Below, in pieces: positions 10,330 to 20,450 of a stretch of 40,739 bases of DNA. The stretch comes from Elysia marginata (Eukaryota > Mollusca > Gastropoda > Plakobranchidae), in contig BMAT01001480.1 of the NCBI GenBank assembly GCA_019649035.1, positions 291,173 through 331,911 on the forward strand, given 5' to 3'. The stretch's first letter is position 1. The number at the start of each line of letters is the position of its first letter. The notes below the pieces were generated by a model. That model worked only from the letters and a program-made list of their open reading frames with translations, was not told the DNA's origin and ran no database searches. Made by a program: the position numbers and the translations under genes.

Positions 10330-11230
10330 ATTTTCCGTTGTTTTTTTTTCTTGCTTTCTTTGTAACCGTACTTATTTTAGCTTTATCCTTCTGACGTACA
10401 TTTTTAGCCCAACAAGTTATGTAAAAGAATACGCTTTCGATTGTTGATCGATAAAACAGTGACATAATAGCATTATCAAGATAGAATGTTTTGAGTTTCA
10501 GAAGAAAATATAAGCGTTTGTTTGTTTTAGACTGTGTCATCAGCACAATAGAGATTTTTTATGGCCCTTCCCAAGCATGTCATCAAAATAATTCAATATG
10601 AATTCTATGTGTAAGTTAAAGAGGACAATCTAAAATAAGTCGTCAAGCAATAATTTTCCTCAAACTTGAAAACTTTGCTTTGGTAAGGTTTTTAAAGATG
10701 CAAGAGAGAATGCTAAAAAACATTCTTATTGTAAGGAGTGTGCTGACATCTTTTTATACTGACCGAACACTGCGAATATGACATTAAGACGAACGCATTG
10801 CATACTATACATCCGCGTAAGAATTTTCACAACATACAAATTTGAATGATAAAAATTGCGTTTCACAAACAAACGGAGACCGATCTTCAGCCCGAAATAA
10901 CCTTCACCGGTTCAGACAAGATGGGAAGTATTATTCTTGTCGCTTTGAAATGGAAACTAGTTTTAGTGTCTTCTCACGATTTCAAAACATTGATGAAGTA
11001 ACTCAATGTTAGGTACAGAAAATACACAAACCTCCCGCTCAATATCTCTGAGTGAGTGGAATAGTATCTTGTCCACCGAGCAACGTATTAGGCCTCTTGG
11101 TACCGTATAAAATTTTCTCCACAACTATTCCCGACGCCTCAGGCTGAGGTCAGTTAATCATCGAGCCTGGCATTGTGCGGACGTGAAGACTGATGAAATG
11201 CGCAAAATAATTAGATTGTGCGTCAATAAG
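10330..11230. other. nothing recognised
   Basis: AT-rich DNA downstream of the Helitron relic. It may still contain the non-coding Helitron 3' end (a hairpin followed by CTRR), which I could not locate. The small open frame 10286-10546 on the minus strand has no recognisable features. Confidence 0.4.
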
Positions 11231-11232
11231 AG

Positions 11233-11290
11233 GGACACAAAGAGAGAAGCAGAGAGAGAAGGGCGAGGGGAGAGAGAAAGAGAAAGAATG
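11233..11290. repeat. GA-rich simple sequence
   Basis: Purine tract of GA dinucleotides with interruptions, the opposite strand orientation of the CT tracts elsewhere in the window. Confidence 0.85.
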
Positions 11291-11582
11291 AGGAAGTGAA
11301 AGGAACTGGCCCGCTGCATTAGTGTTTTGGATAAATTCAACTCTTTGGAGTGAACAAAGTCACCCAATCATTGGATTTTAAGCAAATGAGTTTGTGCTAC
11401 ATAGCTTGCCAGAAAATGTCTGCGTTTTAAGCCGGTTTCACATGGCGCGTATCTCGTGCAGAAGACTCCAGCCCAGCTATAGATCCGTTTTGCTTCCACA
11501 TGGTGCGTTTCCATGCCAAAGCATGTAGGTGATGTATACAAGAATACAAGAATATCCAACGGTGAGGGCCCTAGGTCCGTTT

Positions 11583-12150
11583 TCAATCCCGACCACCTTG
11601 CGAGGATTGAGGAACTTGATGTATTGGGAAGTTGGTGCTATATTTGTAGTCTCTGAGGAGTCCATCGACGATAATTTTTAAGGTGTTTAATTTAAATGCA
11701 GTGGCCGCACTCTGTGGCAAACTATTCCCTATTTTTGTGACCTTCAAGCCAAAGAAGTTCTTTCTAACATCAAGGCGCAAGGTTTGTTAAGTGAATTTCT
11801 AACGATGGCCTTTTGTTCCTGTTTCACAACTGAGTGGGAAATAATCTTCCACATAGAAATTATATAGTCATATAGTGAGCTTATAGGCCTCTATTGTATC
11901 ACCTCCAAGTCGCCGGTACATGAGACTTGGAAGGCCAAGATCTTTCAGTCCATCTTCGTAACAGAAGTTTGCTATACATAGGAACTGTTTAGTAGCCCTA
12001 CGTTGTACATTTTCTACCATTCAGGCATTCGCTTTGTTGATTGGCGGCCAAACGCAGTTACCATATTCGAGGTGCGGTCCAACTAGACTTTTGTACAAGG
12101 GAAAGATTTTTTAAAGTCTTCTGTCCGGTAGAATCTTCCTCATGGGATAC
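11583..12150 (-). pseudogene. non-LTR retrotransposon reverse transcriptase, C-terminal relic
   Basis: Read on the minus strand from 12098 to the stop at 11585-11583, one frame gives about 171 codons typical of the end of CR1/Jockey-type reverse transcriptases: LYKSLVGPHLEYGNCVWPP, VENVQRRATKQF, DLGLPSLMYRRLGGD, EAYKLT, then LRLDVRKNFFGLKV and NSLPQSAATAFKLNTLK. Four in-frame stops interrupt it (after NKANA, YKLTI, KGHR and KFT). A related stretch continues upstream to about 12150 in another frame (EDFKKSFP), so at least one frameshift exists. The catalytic palm with its (F/Y)xDD box and any endonuclease are missing, consistent with 5' truncation during insertion. The 3' UTR probably runs leftward toward 11400 but has no clear end. 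Confidence 0.9.
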
Positions 12151-12439
12151 GCGTCATGTCAAACGGGCTGAAGACTTGTTTGATTGCCCAGTAAGTTTTT
12201 TTTTAACTTTACTAATTAAATGTGCTGCCAATGTAGGAAAAATGTAACAACGTTTCTTGTGAACAACTGCTACTAGGTTTTATTGAAAGGAAGACCACGA
12301 TTAAAATCAATGAAGAAAAATAAGAGGGCAATATTTGCTTTTACTGGGTAAGAAATGTGTGCAAAGGTATTTCCAATTAGTATAAGAGTTTATATATGTG
12401 AAAGCACAGGTGCTAAAAATTTATATTGAATATTCAAAT

Positions 12440-12975
12440 ATTGAAGCAGGCATGCAAATTAGGTTCCAAAAACCATTAAACTAAATTTATGCTGACCGCA
12501 ATTAAAAGGATTCACTGCACTTCCTCAATGTATTTTCACGCGTATGGTATTGTACTGTCATTTTGGTCAATAGGTAAGCAATTTTCACATTGTTTTTTAC
12601 ACGGGCATTAAACCCTAAAATGACCATAATGCTATACCACGTGATACAATCACGCATGGGTTTAAAAATAAGCAACTCTCAGTTTATGAGTAATAAAAGA
12701 GGTCGTTCGCACCAAAATAACCTTTGTGGAAAGTTTAATTATAGGCGTTTCTGCTTGTAAGATATTCCTTAATTTAGGACTCGCCTCAATTTTAAAATGC
12801 CACATTCATAAACTTCGATTAATAGTATTCACTGCAATTTTTAATGTAAGCTCGTGATCTATCGTCATGCAGATAAATATTTAAGGGAATTTCATCTTCT
12901 TTGGCGGGTATTTAAATCCTTAAAACGATCAGATAATAATGCTTTATCGCGTGATGCGACTTCGTGGGTCAGCTG
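12440..12975 (+). repeat. two diverged copies of a ~300-bp direct repeat
   Basis: Landmarks recur in order with a 300-316 base offset: GGATTCACTGCAC at about 12508 versus GTATTCACTGCAA at about 12827, and GGGCATTAAACCCTAAAATGACC...AATGCTATA at about 12604 versus GGGTATTTAAATCCTTAAAACGATCAG...AATGCTTTA at about 12906, followed by ACGTGAT or GCGTGAT. Divergence is high, so copy limits are approximate. A third partial match (TTGGCGGGTTTTTAAAG...ACATCAGAT) lies near 33852-33890. Confidence 0.45.
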
Positions 12976-13096
12976 CAGTCATTGATCTCGGCCGCACACG
13001 TTTAAGGCGTCTTTGTGACATAAACAAACATTGATCAAATACTATAGCCGAATGTTGTGCCAAGTATTCAGAGAAATCAGGTCATTCTTATGTCTC

Positions 13097-13520
13097 ATCA
13101 GGACAAAACAAGTGGCCATGCAGCTTAATCCACTCTGACTCACATATAATACAGCGGGACAATGCAAGTCTTCGTTTAGCTTGATCTTTTCTGACTCAAA
13201 ATATAAAACAGCAAGACAATGCAAGTGTTTATTCAGCTTGATCCACTATGACTTACATATAAAACAGCAGGACAATGCAAGTCTTAATTCAGCTTGATCC
13301 TTTCTGACTCACATATAAAACAGCAAGACAATGCAAGTCTTTATTCAGCTTGATCCTTTCTGACTCAAATATAAAACGGCAAGACAATGCAAGTGTTCGT
13401 TCAGCTTGATCCACTCTGACATACACATAAAATAGCAGGACAATGAAAGTGCCCATTCAGCTTGAGCCACTCTGACCTACACATAAAACAAGACAATGAA
13501 AGTGCCCATGCAGCGTTTTA
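13097..13520. repeat. 56-bp tandem satellite, about eight units
   Basis: Contiguous repeats whose landmark AATGCAAGT (or AATGAAAGT) starts at 13161, 13218, 13274, 13330, 13386, 13442 and 13495, after a first, more divergent unit at about 13105. Spacings are 57, 56, 56, 56, 56 and 53. A unit reads roughly ACAGCAAGACAATGCAAGTC, TTTATTCAGCTTGATCC, then TTTCTGACTCACATATAAA. Each unit carries an ATATAAAA string. Inner units are most alike and the edges more diverged, as expected from unequal exchange. An isolated degenerate piece lies at about 13671-13700. Confidence 0.93.
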
Positions 13521-13700
13521 TGGATCTATTTATTCTTTCTGTGAGCTTTCCTTAACAACATCTTATGTTAAATGTATGAGAGTTTGATAGAAAAAAATTA
13601 TAATGCTCTCAATCACATGGAGAGTCTTCAAATCTTTTAAAAGAAAAACAGCTTACTGTTCAATTTGTTGCATAAAACAGCAACATGGCCATGCCAGTTA

Positions 13701-14820
13701 AGTTTAGTGTCACTAAACTTGAGTACTTGTAAGAGCCGACCGTTTCAAATGAACCATCATTAATTTCAAACTGGCGCATAGGGTTCTTCGTTATTCTAAA
13801 ATCAATAATGATCTCTTGTGTTTTCTTAACATTTAACATGAGGAAATTTTTCTTACATCAACAGAAAAAACATCTGACTTCTTCAAAAAACACAATCTTC
13901 GGAGTCGCAGAGAAAGCCTTGACTGGTTGAATCATCAGTATTGAGGATTCCTGCAATCATGTGTATAAGTTGTATATATATTGGTGACAATACACACCCC
14001 TGAGATGCACATGCGCTTACTTATAATTATAGCAATTCAGATAATATGTCGTTTTTTTTACTTGCTGTCTGTGTGTCAAGTACTCAAGTACTCAGGCAAT
14101 GACATCATTTCTAACATTCACATCTCTCAGTTTCCGGATCATAGCATGCGGTTGAACTCTATTGAATGTCAATGAATAGTGCACAAGTATAGTTACAATA
14201 TTTTTTTAGATGTTTTAGTATGTCTTTAATAAAAAAAAGTAAGCATGCGCCCTCAACATTCCTTTTGCTGTGTATGCATACTAAAATTACAGTTTTAAAA
14301 CTAATCTCTTAAATACTTTTTTACTATTTTACTGCGCTTGGACACGGATATAATTTCAGCCATTTTTAAGGACTCAAAACCGATCTAAGCTTGGCTAAAT
14401 AGTGCCTGGTTTGTATTGATCCCTTCACATAGTGTTTTGAACAAGCCTTGTAAGTGTTATGAAAATGGCGAAAATTAATAATGTATTCATATTTCATAAA
14501 ATCTGGAATCTAACACTAATCGCTGATAACTAGATCAAGGAATCCCTGTGACAGTGCAAAGAATCTTTATAAGCGATCAGTATGAAAATCAGCATGTAGA
14601 GAGGACTGTGTTCCGCTACCATCTTCTTTAACCAAAGTTTCCAGTTATGCAATTCTAATAAAATAAATCTCAATGATTGTCATGTAACTACATCTAGTTT
14701 TCAGAAATAAATATACAATAGGCATAAAGAGGCTATAGAGCACAAATGAAGGGGATATAATAAGATTAAACGGTACCATCTACACAACAACAAGTACGCT
14801 GAAAGCTATCAGTCGCACAA
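13701..14820. other. nothing recognised
   Basis: AT-rich sequence with no credible open frame or repeat. The 64-aa frame at 13981-14175 has no recognisable feature. Confidence 0.4.
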
Positions 14821-14824
14821 AACC

Positions 14825-14970
14825 GTTTGGTTTGCTGACACGTAACGTCTGCCTGAGACCACTAATGTGAAAACAGTCGGTTCATTGACAGGTAAAGTTT
14901 ATCCGAAACCAACCGGACCGTTGAAGAGTAAAGTTAATCCAAAGCCAGAAGCTTCATTGACAGCTTATGC
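14825..14970. repeat. degenerate 35-50 bp tandem repeat
   Basis: Four related lines: GCTGACACGTAACGTCTGCC (about 14834), ATTGACAGGTAAAGTTTATCC (14884), GTTGAAGAGTAAAGTTAATCC (14921) and ATTGACAGCTTATGCC (14956). The first three are followed by GAGACCA, GAAACCA and AAAGCCA. Spacing shrinks from 50 to 35 bases, so this is an old, irregular array. Confidence 0.6.
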
Positions 14971-15118
14971 CCACGTACAGAAAGTGGCAAATGCATGCAG
15001 TTCGCCAAACGCCGATGTGCTCCATCGCTTTTCTACCTGCTGATGCGGACTCGTGTCAATAAAAGAGCATGTTTGTGTAAATAAGAGAAAAGGGGGCAAG
15101 ACCTGGATCGCAGCATCG

Positions 15119-15850
15119 CAGGCCCGACACTCCATTGTGAGTAGATGTCTCCATAAACCTCGAGCCCAGGGCGAAAGAGTCGGAAATTCTTTTCTGAAGA
15201 AAATGCCTCTAAAAGGTCTATTTTTTTCTTTTTCTCTATATTTTGAATCAACAAAAGTTGTGATACCTTTCCTCAAAATATTTATTATAATACGAAGTCT
15301 TGGACTTTTGGGAGCTTAAAAATGTCATGTTCAAAACAGAAAAAAACTTTGAATGTGATAATTGCGATATCCGACTCATTCTCCTGGACGCGAGACATAT
15401 ATCTTTAAATAAAAATTGTTAGGTCCTGCCCACCCAAAATGAAACCCACTCTGTTCTGATTTCACTAACAACTCAGATAAAAGAGATCAGTACAGCACCA
15501 ATGCTCATATTCGTTTACTTCTTGCTGATGGGCTTGTTCACTACGGAGGCTTATGGGCAGATGGTATTAGTGTTGTGAGCACGCAAAGAACTTTCCCAGA
15601 AGACAAAAATGTTTCAAACACAACAGAAATTAAGATTAGTCCTAATCTCAGCCTCCGTTGTGAACAAGCCCAGCAGCGAAAAGTAAATCAGGTTGAGCAT
15701 AAGTGCCCTACAGATCTGTCTAACTCGAGCTTTTAATACCATTAGAACAAAGTAGAACTCCTATTGATTGGGCCAGCCTCTCAAATTTTACAAAAATGTA
15801 TAAAGATTTGTGGCATCTACTCACGATGGATTGTTGGGCCTTCATTACCG
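15119..15850. repeat. large diverged foldback (inverted repeat)
   Basis: An inverted arrangement centred near 15600. Inner arms 15484-15551 and 15650-15718 match well. Weaker inverted similarity extends outward over roughly 15400-15483 and 15719-15800 (AGAACAGAGT versus AGAACAAAGT). It reappears at 15119-15167 versus 15806-15850, where CATCTACTCAC(A/G)ATGGA is shared. The left side carries an extra ~230 bases between the outer and middle blocks. Two inverted copies of one repeat would explain this. Confidence 0.6.
15484..15718. mobile_element. inner hairpin of the foldback, ~68-bp arms
   Basis: The left arm ends GGGCTTGTTCACTACGGAGG and the right arm begins GCCTCCGTTGTGAACAAGCCC; both continue outward through TTTACTT and ATGCTCA motifs to AGATC near the ends. 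The loop is about 98 bases. It could be a miniature inverted-repeat element or two inverted copies of a longer repeat. No target duplication was identified. Confidence 0.65.
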
Positions 15851-16850
15851 CAAACTAGGCCCTAATCATTACGTGAATAAGAGATATAAACAAGATAATC
15901 AACGCTTTAACGTGACTTATTCTTGTGTTTGGCTGGACAAAAAAGATACAAAAACCTGAAAAAGTACTTGTATTTTTGGAGCGTTGAAGGAGCTCAGAAT
16001 TGTATTATGTGCTATATCAATATCACATAAGCCTATTCATAATCATTGATACGAGTAAGTTCTGCTTTGTTTCTTGTTTGGTTCAGCTTGGTTTTGTGTA
16101 GGAGAATTCAGTGTTCTTCAAATTTAATTACCAATTCTTTTTTAAAATGTAAATCTGCCTACATTTTGGTCTCGCTAGCTATTAAAAAAGCTCAAAACTG
16201 TTGTAATTGAATACGTAGGGGAAAATTGCTTAAGGTGTTTGGTCACTTTTTGTTTCTAGAAGTAATTTGTTTTTTTTTATACAAAAAATCAGAAGGGTCT
16301 AACTGAAAACCCTTTTTAACATTGTCATATGTGTTTTAAGAAAGCGTTTCTCAACACTGATTTCATTTAGTTACTGTCGGCATATAATATGCTCCTTTCT
16401 ACTAAGTTTTTACATCATGTTGGTAAACCGTTTGGTAATCGTTCAAAAAAGGGCTATCCAACTGTCCCAGGCATTTAAATTCTTTCGATCCATTGTTGTA
16501 AGCTAACATTGTAAGAAGCAGATATATGCTACAGCAATGATGTCAACAAAAAGAGTTCATCTTTTAAACTGAAGACAAATTGAAATGGTTTAATCTATTC
16601 TAAAGGCAGATAAATTTTAATGAAGGCTACAGTTTCCAAAAACACATTAAGCAATATAAGCTGTGCATGTTTCGGACTCACTCTATATCTCTTAAAAATA
16701 ATACTTCAGAACATTGCGTAAGTTGAAACACAAAAATGTGTTTCAGATGATTTATTCAGTGCTTACAACTCCGAAGATAGATAAGCATTGTGCCTCTTGA
16801 CCCTGAGTGCAATCCCCGCTTCACAAAACTGTCAAAATTCTGGACCGATA
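15851..16850. other. nothing recognised
   Basis: AT-rich sequence; no supported gene or repeat seen. Confidence 0.4.
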
Positions 16851-16854
16851 TTTA

Positions 16855-17010
16855 AGGAGCGCAGTGGTAACATCATATAAGCTATGTTTATTTATTGGCA
16901 AGGCGGTGATTGCCGAAGCTACTACTAGTTTAGGGTTCGAATCATACAAATCGGGCATTTCCATTTAAAGCCTACTTCTCTCCACTGCTTATATCTTACC
17001 TTTCAAATCT
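16855..17010 (+). mobile_element. tRNA-headed SINE, family A copy 1
   Basis: The head holds a good RNA polymerase III A box, TGGCAAGGCGG (about 16899), and a B box, GGGTTCGAATC (about 16935), spaced about 37 bases apart as in a tRNA. The body AAAGCCTACTTCTCTCCACT (about 16966) and the tail CTTTCAAATCTTTCAA match copies at 17250-17410 and 31175-31290. A conserved leader (GCGCAGTGGTAACATCATA) precedes the head. Confidence 0.75.
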
Positions 17011-17249
17011 TTCAAACATTTGACTGCGCAATGGCTGCCTACACTATTTATTCTGATCTCTAGATCTATAATTTTTTAGGCATACCTTAAAATGTTATCT
17101 TTTGCTCTGTGTTTGTTGTTTAGGGTTAATAGGTTTGTGAACTTCATCTGGTTTCAATGGTTGTTTTTGGTGCGATTGAGATTATCCCGTTTAAATAAGA
17201 AAGTCGCTCAGAGACGCTAAGCAAGGACCTTCGCCAACTTCTTTTTTAA

Positions 17250-17410
17250 GAAGCGTAGTGGCGACATGGTTGAACTTATGTTTCTCTCTAAGTGGGTACC
17301 GAAGCTGCTTTAAGTCGAGGGTTCGAATCATACTCAAGGAAGAGACTTCGGACAGATTTCAAACAAAGCCTACTTCTCCCCACTGCTAATTTCATAGCTT
17401 TTAAAATCTT
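17250..17410 (+). mobile_element. tRNA-headed SINE, family A copy 2
   Basis: Collinear with copy 1: leader GCGTAGTGGCGACATGG, D-arm-like TCTAAGTGGGTACCG, B box GGGTTCGAATCATAC (about 17319), body AAAGCCTACTTCTCCCCACT and tail TTTTAAAATCTTTCAATC. The A box is weaker than in copy 1. It lies about 390 bases from copy 1 in the same orientation, but the flanks do not match, so independent insertion is likelier than tandem duplication. Confidence 0.75.
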
Positions 17411-17810
17411 TCAATCTTGGACAGATATTCGTATGTTTGAGGTAAACTTTCAGTTCGCCTGGTTATCGTATATTAAAGGTCGCAATGAATAAAGTAGTGT
17501 TAATCAATCTGAAACTTAACTCACCAGGCCATAGTGATCTGAGTATAAATAAGAATATTTTCTGCTATTTCACGTCCTGCCAACTTAACGCAATTTTACA
17601 TGAAATTCACCGTTTGGAACTAATGTAGCGAGTCTGACTTCTACCTTAAAACTTGGAATTTCTCGTTTTTCAACTGTTCCTTTCTGTCTATTTCTTCCTT
17701 TTTAGATATACATTGCACAATTTGTTTGGCCAAATTAATAGGATTTGTATAAAACGTTGTCATTGTTTACACCTGAAAAAAGCAGATAACTATTTTAAAA
17801 TCCTCACTTT

Positions 17811-17846
17811 TCCTTCTCTCTCTCTCTCCCTCTCACTCTTTCTCTT

Positions 17847-17902
<56 letters not shown>

Positions 17903-18000
17903 GGTCTCTCTCTCGGTCTCTCCCTCTCTCTCTTTCTCTTTCTATCTCTCTCGGTCTCTCTCTCGGTCTCTCTCTCTGTCTTTTTCTGTTTTTTTTTCTC
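17811..18000. repeat. long CT microsatellite
   Basis: (CT)n with CGGT and TTT interruptions; the purest block is about 17850-17890. Its Ser/Leu-rich open frame (17653-18168) is an artefact of the repeat. A pyrimidine-rich ATCT fringe continues to about 18130. Confidence 0.95.
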
Positions 18001-18130
18001 TCAGAATGCCGTCTCTATCTAAATAAATATCTCTCTATTCCTTTCTTCATCTCTCTCTATCATTATCTGTCTATTTATCCATCTCGATTTCTCTCCATCT
18101 TTCAATATCCTTTTTTTCTCTTTTTGATTT

Positions 18131-19260
18131 TCTTCCTGTGTCATCTCGAGCTACATATTTTGGCCTGACATTTGAAAGAAAACATTAAACTTTTTTTGTA
18201 ACAAACAATTTTTTCTGTAGGCTAGCCGATCTGGCACCGCATAGAGTTCCTTGCTACTGAACAGAACAAGCTAACTCATAAAACGTGCTATCTTTTTATC
18301 ATTCTTTCCTCCACAGCCCATGGTGAGTGCTATACACGAAAAAAAATTATTAAAAAAACGCTCTAGATGTGCCCCACAGTCATAAGTTCGATCATGCCCA
18401 CAAAGAAGTTACAATCCTATTCTGTTCACAACTAAACAGAACACTTCACGCGCAATTAAAAAATAGTTTTCTTGTTTCGAGAAATAGTTAAGTACAAGGC
18501 CAGGGCGCTTTAGTGTAAGCAGAACCGACTACAAAGCATCTAAGTAACGTCCAGCAAGAATGTGAGACTGATGAAGGACACGAGATCCTGCTGAGCGAAG
18601 AAGTGATTTGTTGAACCCTTAGTTATAGTCAATTTACTGTAGAAACTCACGACTATTTTCGGTTATATATTACGTTCTAGAAAGACCTTTATGGTGCTAT
18701 CTTTTCTTCATCTGGAATTCAAAAACGGAGGCGTTTTTGAAACTGTTACTTCAGTTTTAATCTCTCTAATGAATAATAAAACACATTATTTCTAAGTAAA
18801 AAGTATTATGTTTTATTTTAACTATTTTCTGAATTACCTTGAAAGTTGTGCGGTAACTCAACTAAAACGAATGTTGCTCAGGTCGTGAGGTAGCCATCCA
18901 GTCATTTAAACAAAAAAAGTAAAGAGTTTCCATTTATTTCAGACGTGATTAGAGTTAAGGGTTTTAAGTTTGAAGGCAGCAGAAGTCAAATTATGGGGTT
19001 GGCTGTTTTACTATTTCACTGCAACCCGTATTATGCCCATAACCTCAAAGTTTTTTCCTAGTTCTATTGATTTCTAATGTTTACGATCCGATACAACTCA
19101 CAAGCGTTGTATCATTATTGCTCTAGCTGTTTTTTTTTTAATTGATATTGAACGGTCACATTTTTTTAGCCAGAAATGATAATGAATGACGCACTTTTAT
19201 CTTACTTCCGCTTACAAAAAGCTCATGTATTTGCACTGTGACTTTTTTTTAACAAAATTA
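18131..19260. other. nothing recognised
   Basis: AT-rich sequence without a supported gene, RNA or repeat. Confidence 0.4.
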
Positions 19261-19267
19261 AATTTCT

Positions 19268-19330
19268 TTTCTTTGCATTTGTTTTTTTTTTTTTTTGTTT
19301 GTTTGTTTGTTTTTTGTGTATTTCTTTTTT
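19268..19330. repeat. poly-T with TTTG units
   Basis: T-rich tract including (GTTT)n. It could be the reverse-complement tail of a retrocopy, but no upstream element was recognised. Confidence 0.8.
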
Positions 19331-20100
19331 TATCATTCTTTGGGGTTGTTTTTGTTTCACATCTTCCTGCTTTTGTTGTATTTGTAAAGGGAAACGATAG
19401 CACAGCTATACAAGTAAAAAGTTTGATAAAAAATGTCGGGAAAGACAGAACCTGCCTGACGTAACACATATGCATTTTTTTAAAGTTTGACATTTTAAGA
19501 GCGAATTTTTTTTCATTTTTTATTTGAACTTGATGTTCATTTGATTTGTGTGGGGGAGGGACTGCGTTGTCTTACTCCCACAAGTTCAGATAAAACAGAG
19601 AAGTGGCGGAGACAGAGATAGAGTGAGAGAGAAGCTGCGAATCTTTTTACTCAGTCGAGTTTTCCTGGTCATTGACGGGACAGTCACACACATTGTTGCA
19701 GTTTCCCGATGAACGGTTTTGATGGGAACGTTATGAAGTTTTTTTTTTACAGAAAAGACGCAAAATGGCACCTTGGCGTCCCGTAGCAAAAAAGAGCATT
19801 ACGTTCTTATCACGCGCCCAAAGAAAAATTGTTTTGTTTTCCCAACAGAGCAAAGTCTGTACGTTTCCAGAATAAGCACTCAGTTTTATTACCTTCTGAG
19901 GCCTCTCTCTTTACCGAGGGCTCACTAGGTCTTTACGGGGGAATTTTAGGATTACAGACCCTCACAATCTGGTTCTCAGGCAGGACTGTGTCTGTTCGAA
20001 TCGTTCTTGGTGATTGTTCCCAGGTTTTCTCTTTTTTTTATTTATTAAACAAACAGCAGCCGATACAGCATAATTTCATTGAGAACAGTTAACAACGAAC
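19331..20100. other. nothing recognised
   Basis: Contains a pyrimidine tract ending TTTTTACAG near 19752 that resembles a splice acceptor, and two short frames (19586-19789 minus, 19829-20092 plus) without recognisable features. Confidence 0.4.
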
Positions 20101-20110
20101 AGAGTATCCA

Positions 20111-20430
20111 CAAGTATAATTACTACTAATACTACTTCTACTATTATTACTACTACTACTACTANNNNNNNNNNNNNNNNNNNNNNNNNNTACTACTACT
20201 ACTACTACTAATATTACTACTACAAATACTACTGCCACTACCACTACTTCCACTTCTACTACTACGACTACTACTAATACCACTACGAATACTTCTACTA
20301 CTGCTGCTTTTACTACTACTATTAGTACTACCACTAGTACGACTACTACCAAAACTACTAGTACATCTACTTTTGCGAATGATGTTCTTACTTTTAGTAT
20401 TACTACTATTACTACTACTTCTGGTACCAA
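20111..20430. repeat. TAC trinucleotide array
   Basis: Imperfect (TAC)n/(CTA)n array over about 320 bases with TTC, CAC and AAT variants, interrupted by the N gap. The Val-rich frame read through it on the minus strand is spurious. Confidence 0.95.
20165..20190. other. assembly gap of 26 N
   Basis: Run of N inside the TAC array. The true array length is unknown. Confidence 1.
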
Positions 20431-20450
20431 GAATACTTCTACTTTTAGAA

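Noticed and set aside
11400..11540. Repeated TTCACATGGCGCG / TCCACATGGTGCG strings (also near 26950)
   Set aside because: Only about 12 bases shared; not enough to define a repeat.
13097..13520. CRISPR-like spacing of repeated blocks
   Set aside because: Units are contiguous tandem repeats with similar, not unique, intervening sequence, in a eukaryotic genome.
14965..15319. Overlapping open frames of 73-103 aa on both strands
   Set aside because: No recognisable domain, and part of the interval belongs to the foldback; chance openness is likelier.
17653..18168. 171-aa Ser/Leu-rich open frame
   Set aside because: It is the translation of the CT microsatellite and its fringe; no domain or gene structure.
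20089..20430. 113-aa Val-rich minus-strand frame
   Set aside because: It reads through the TAC array and the N gap.
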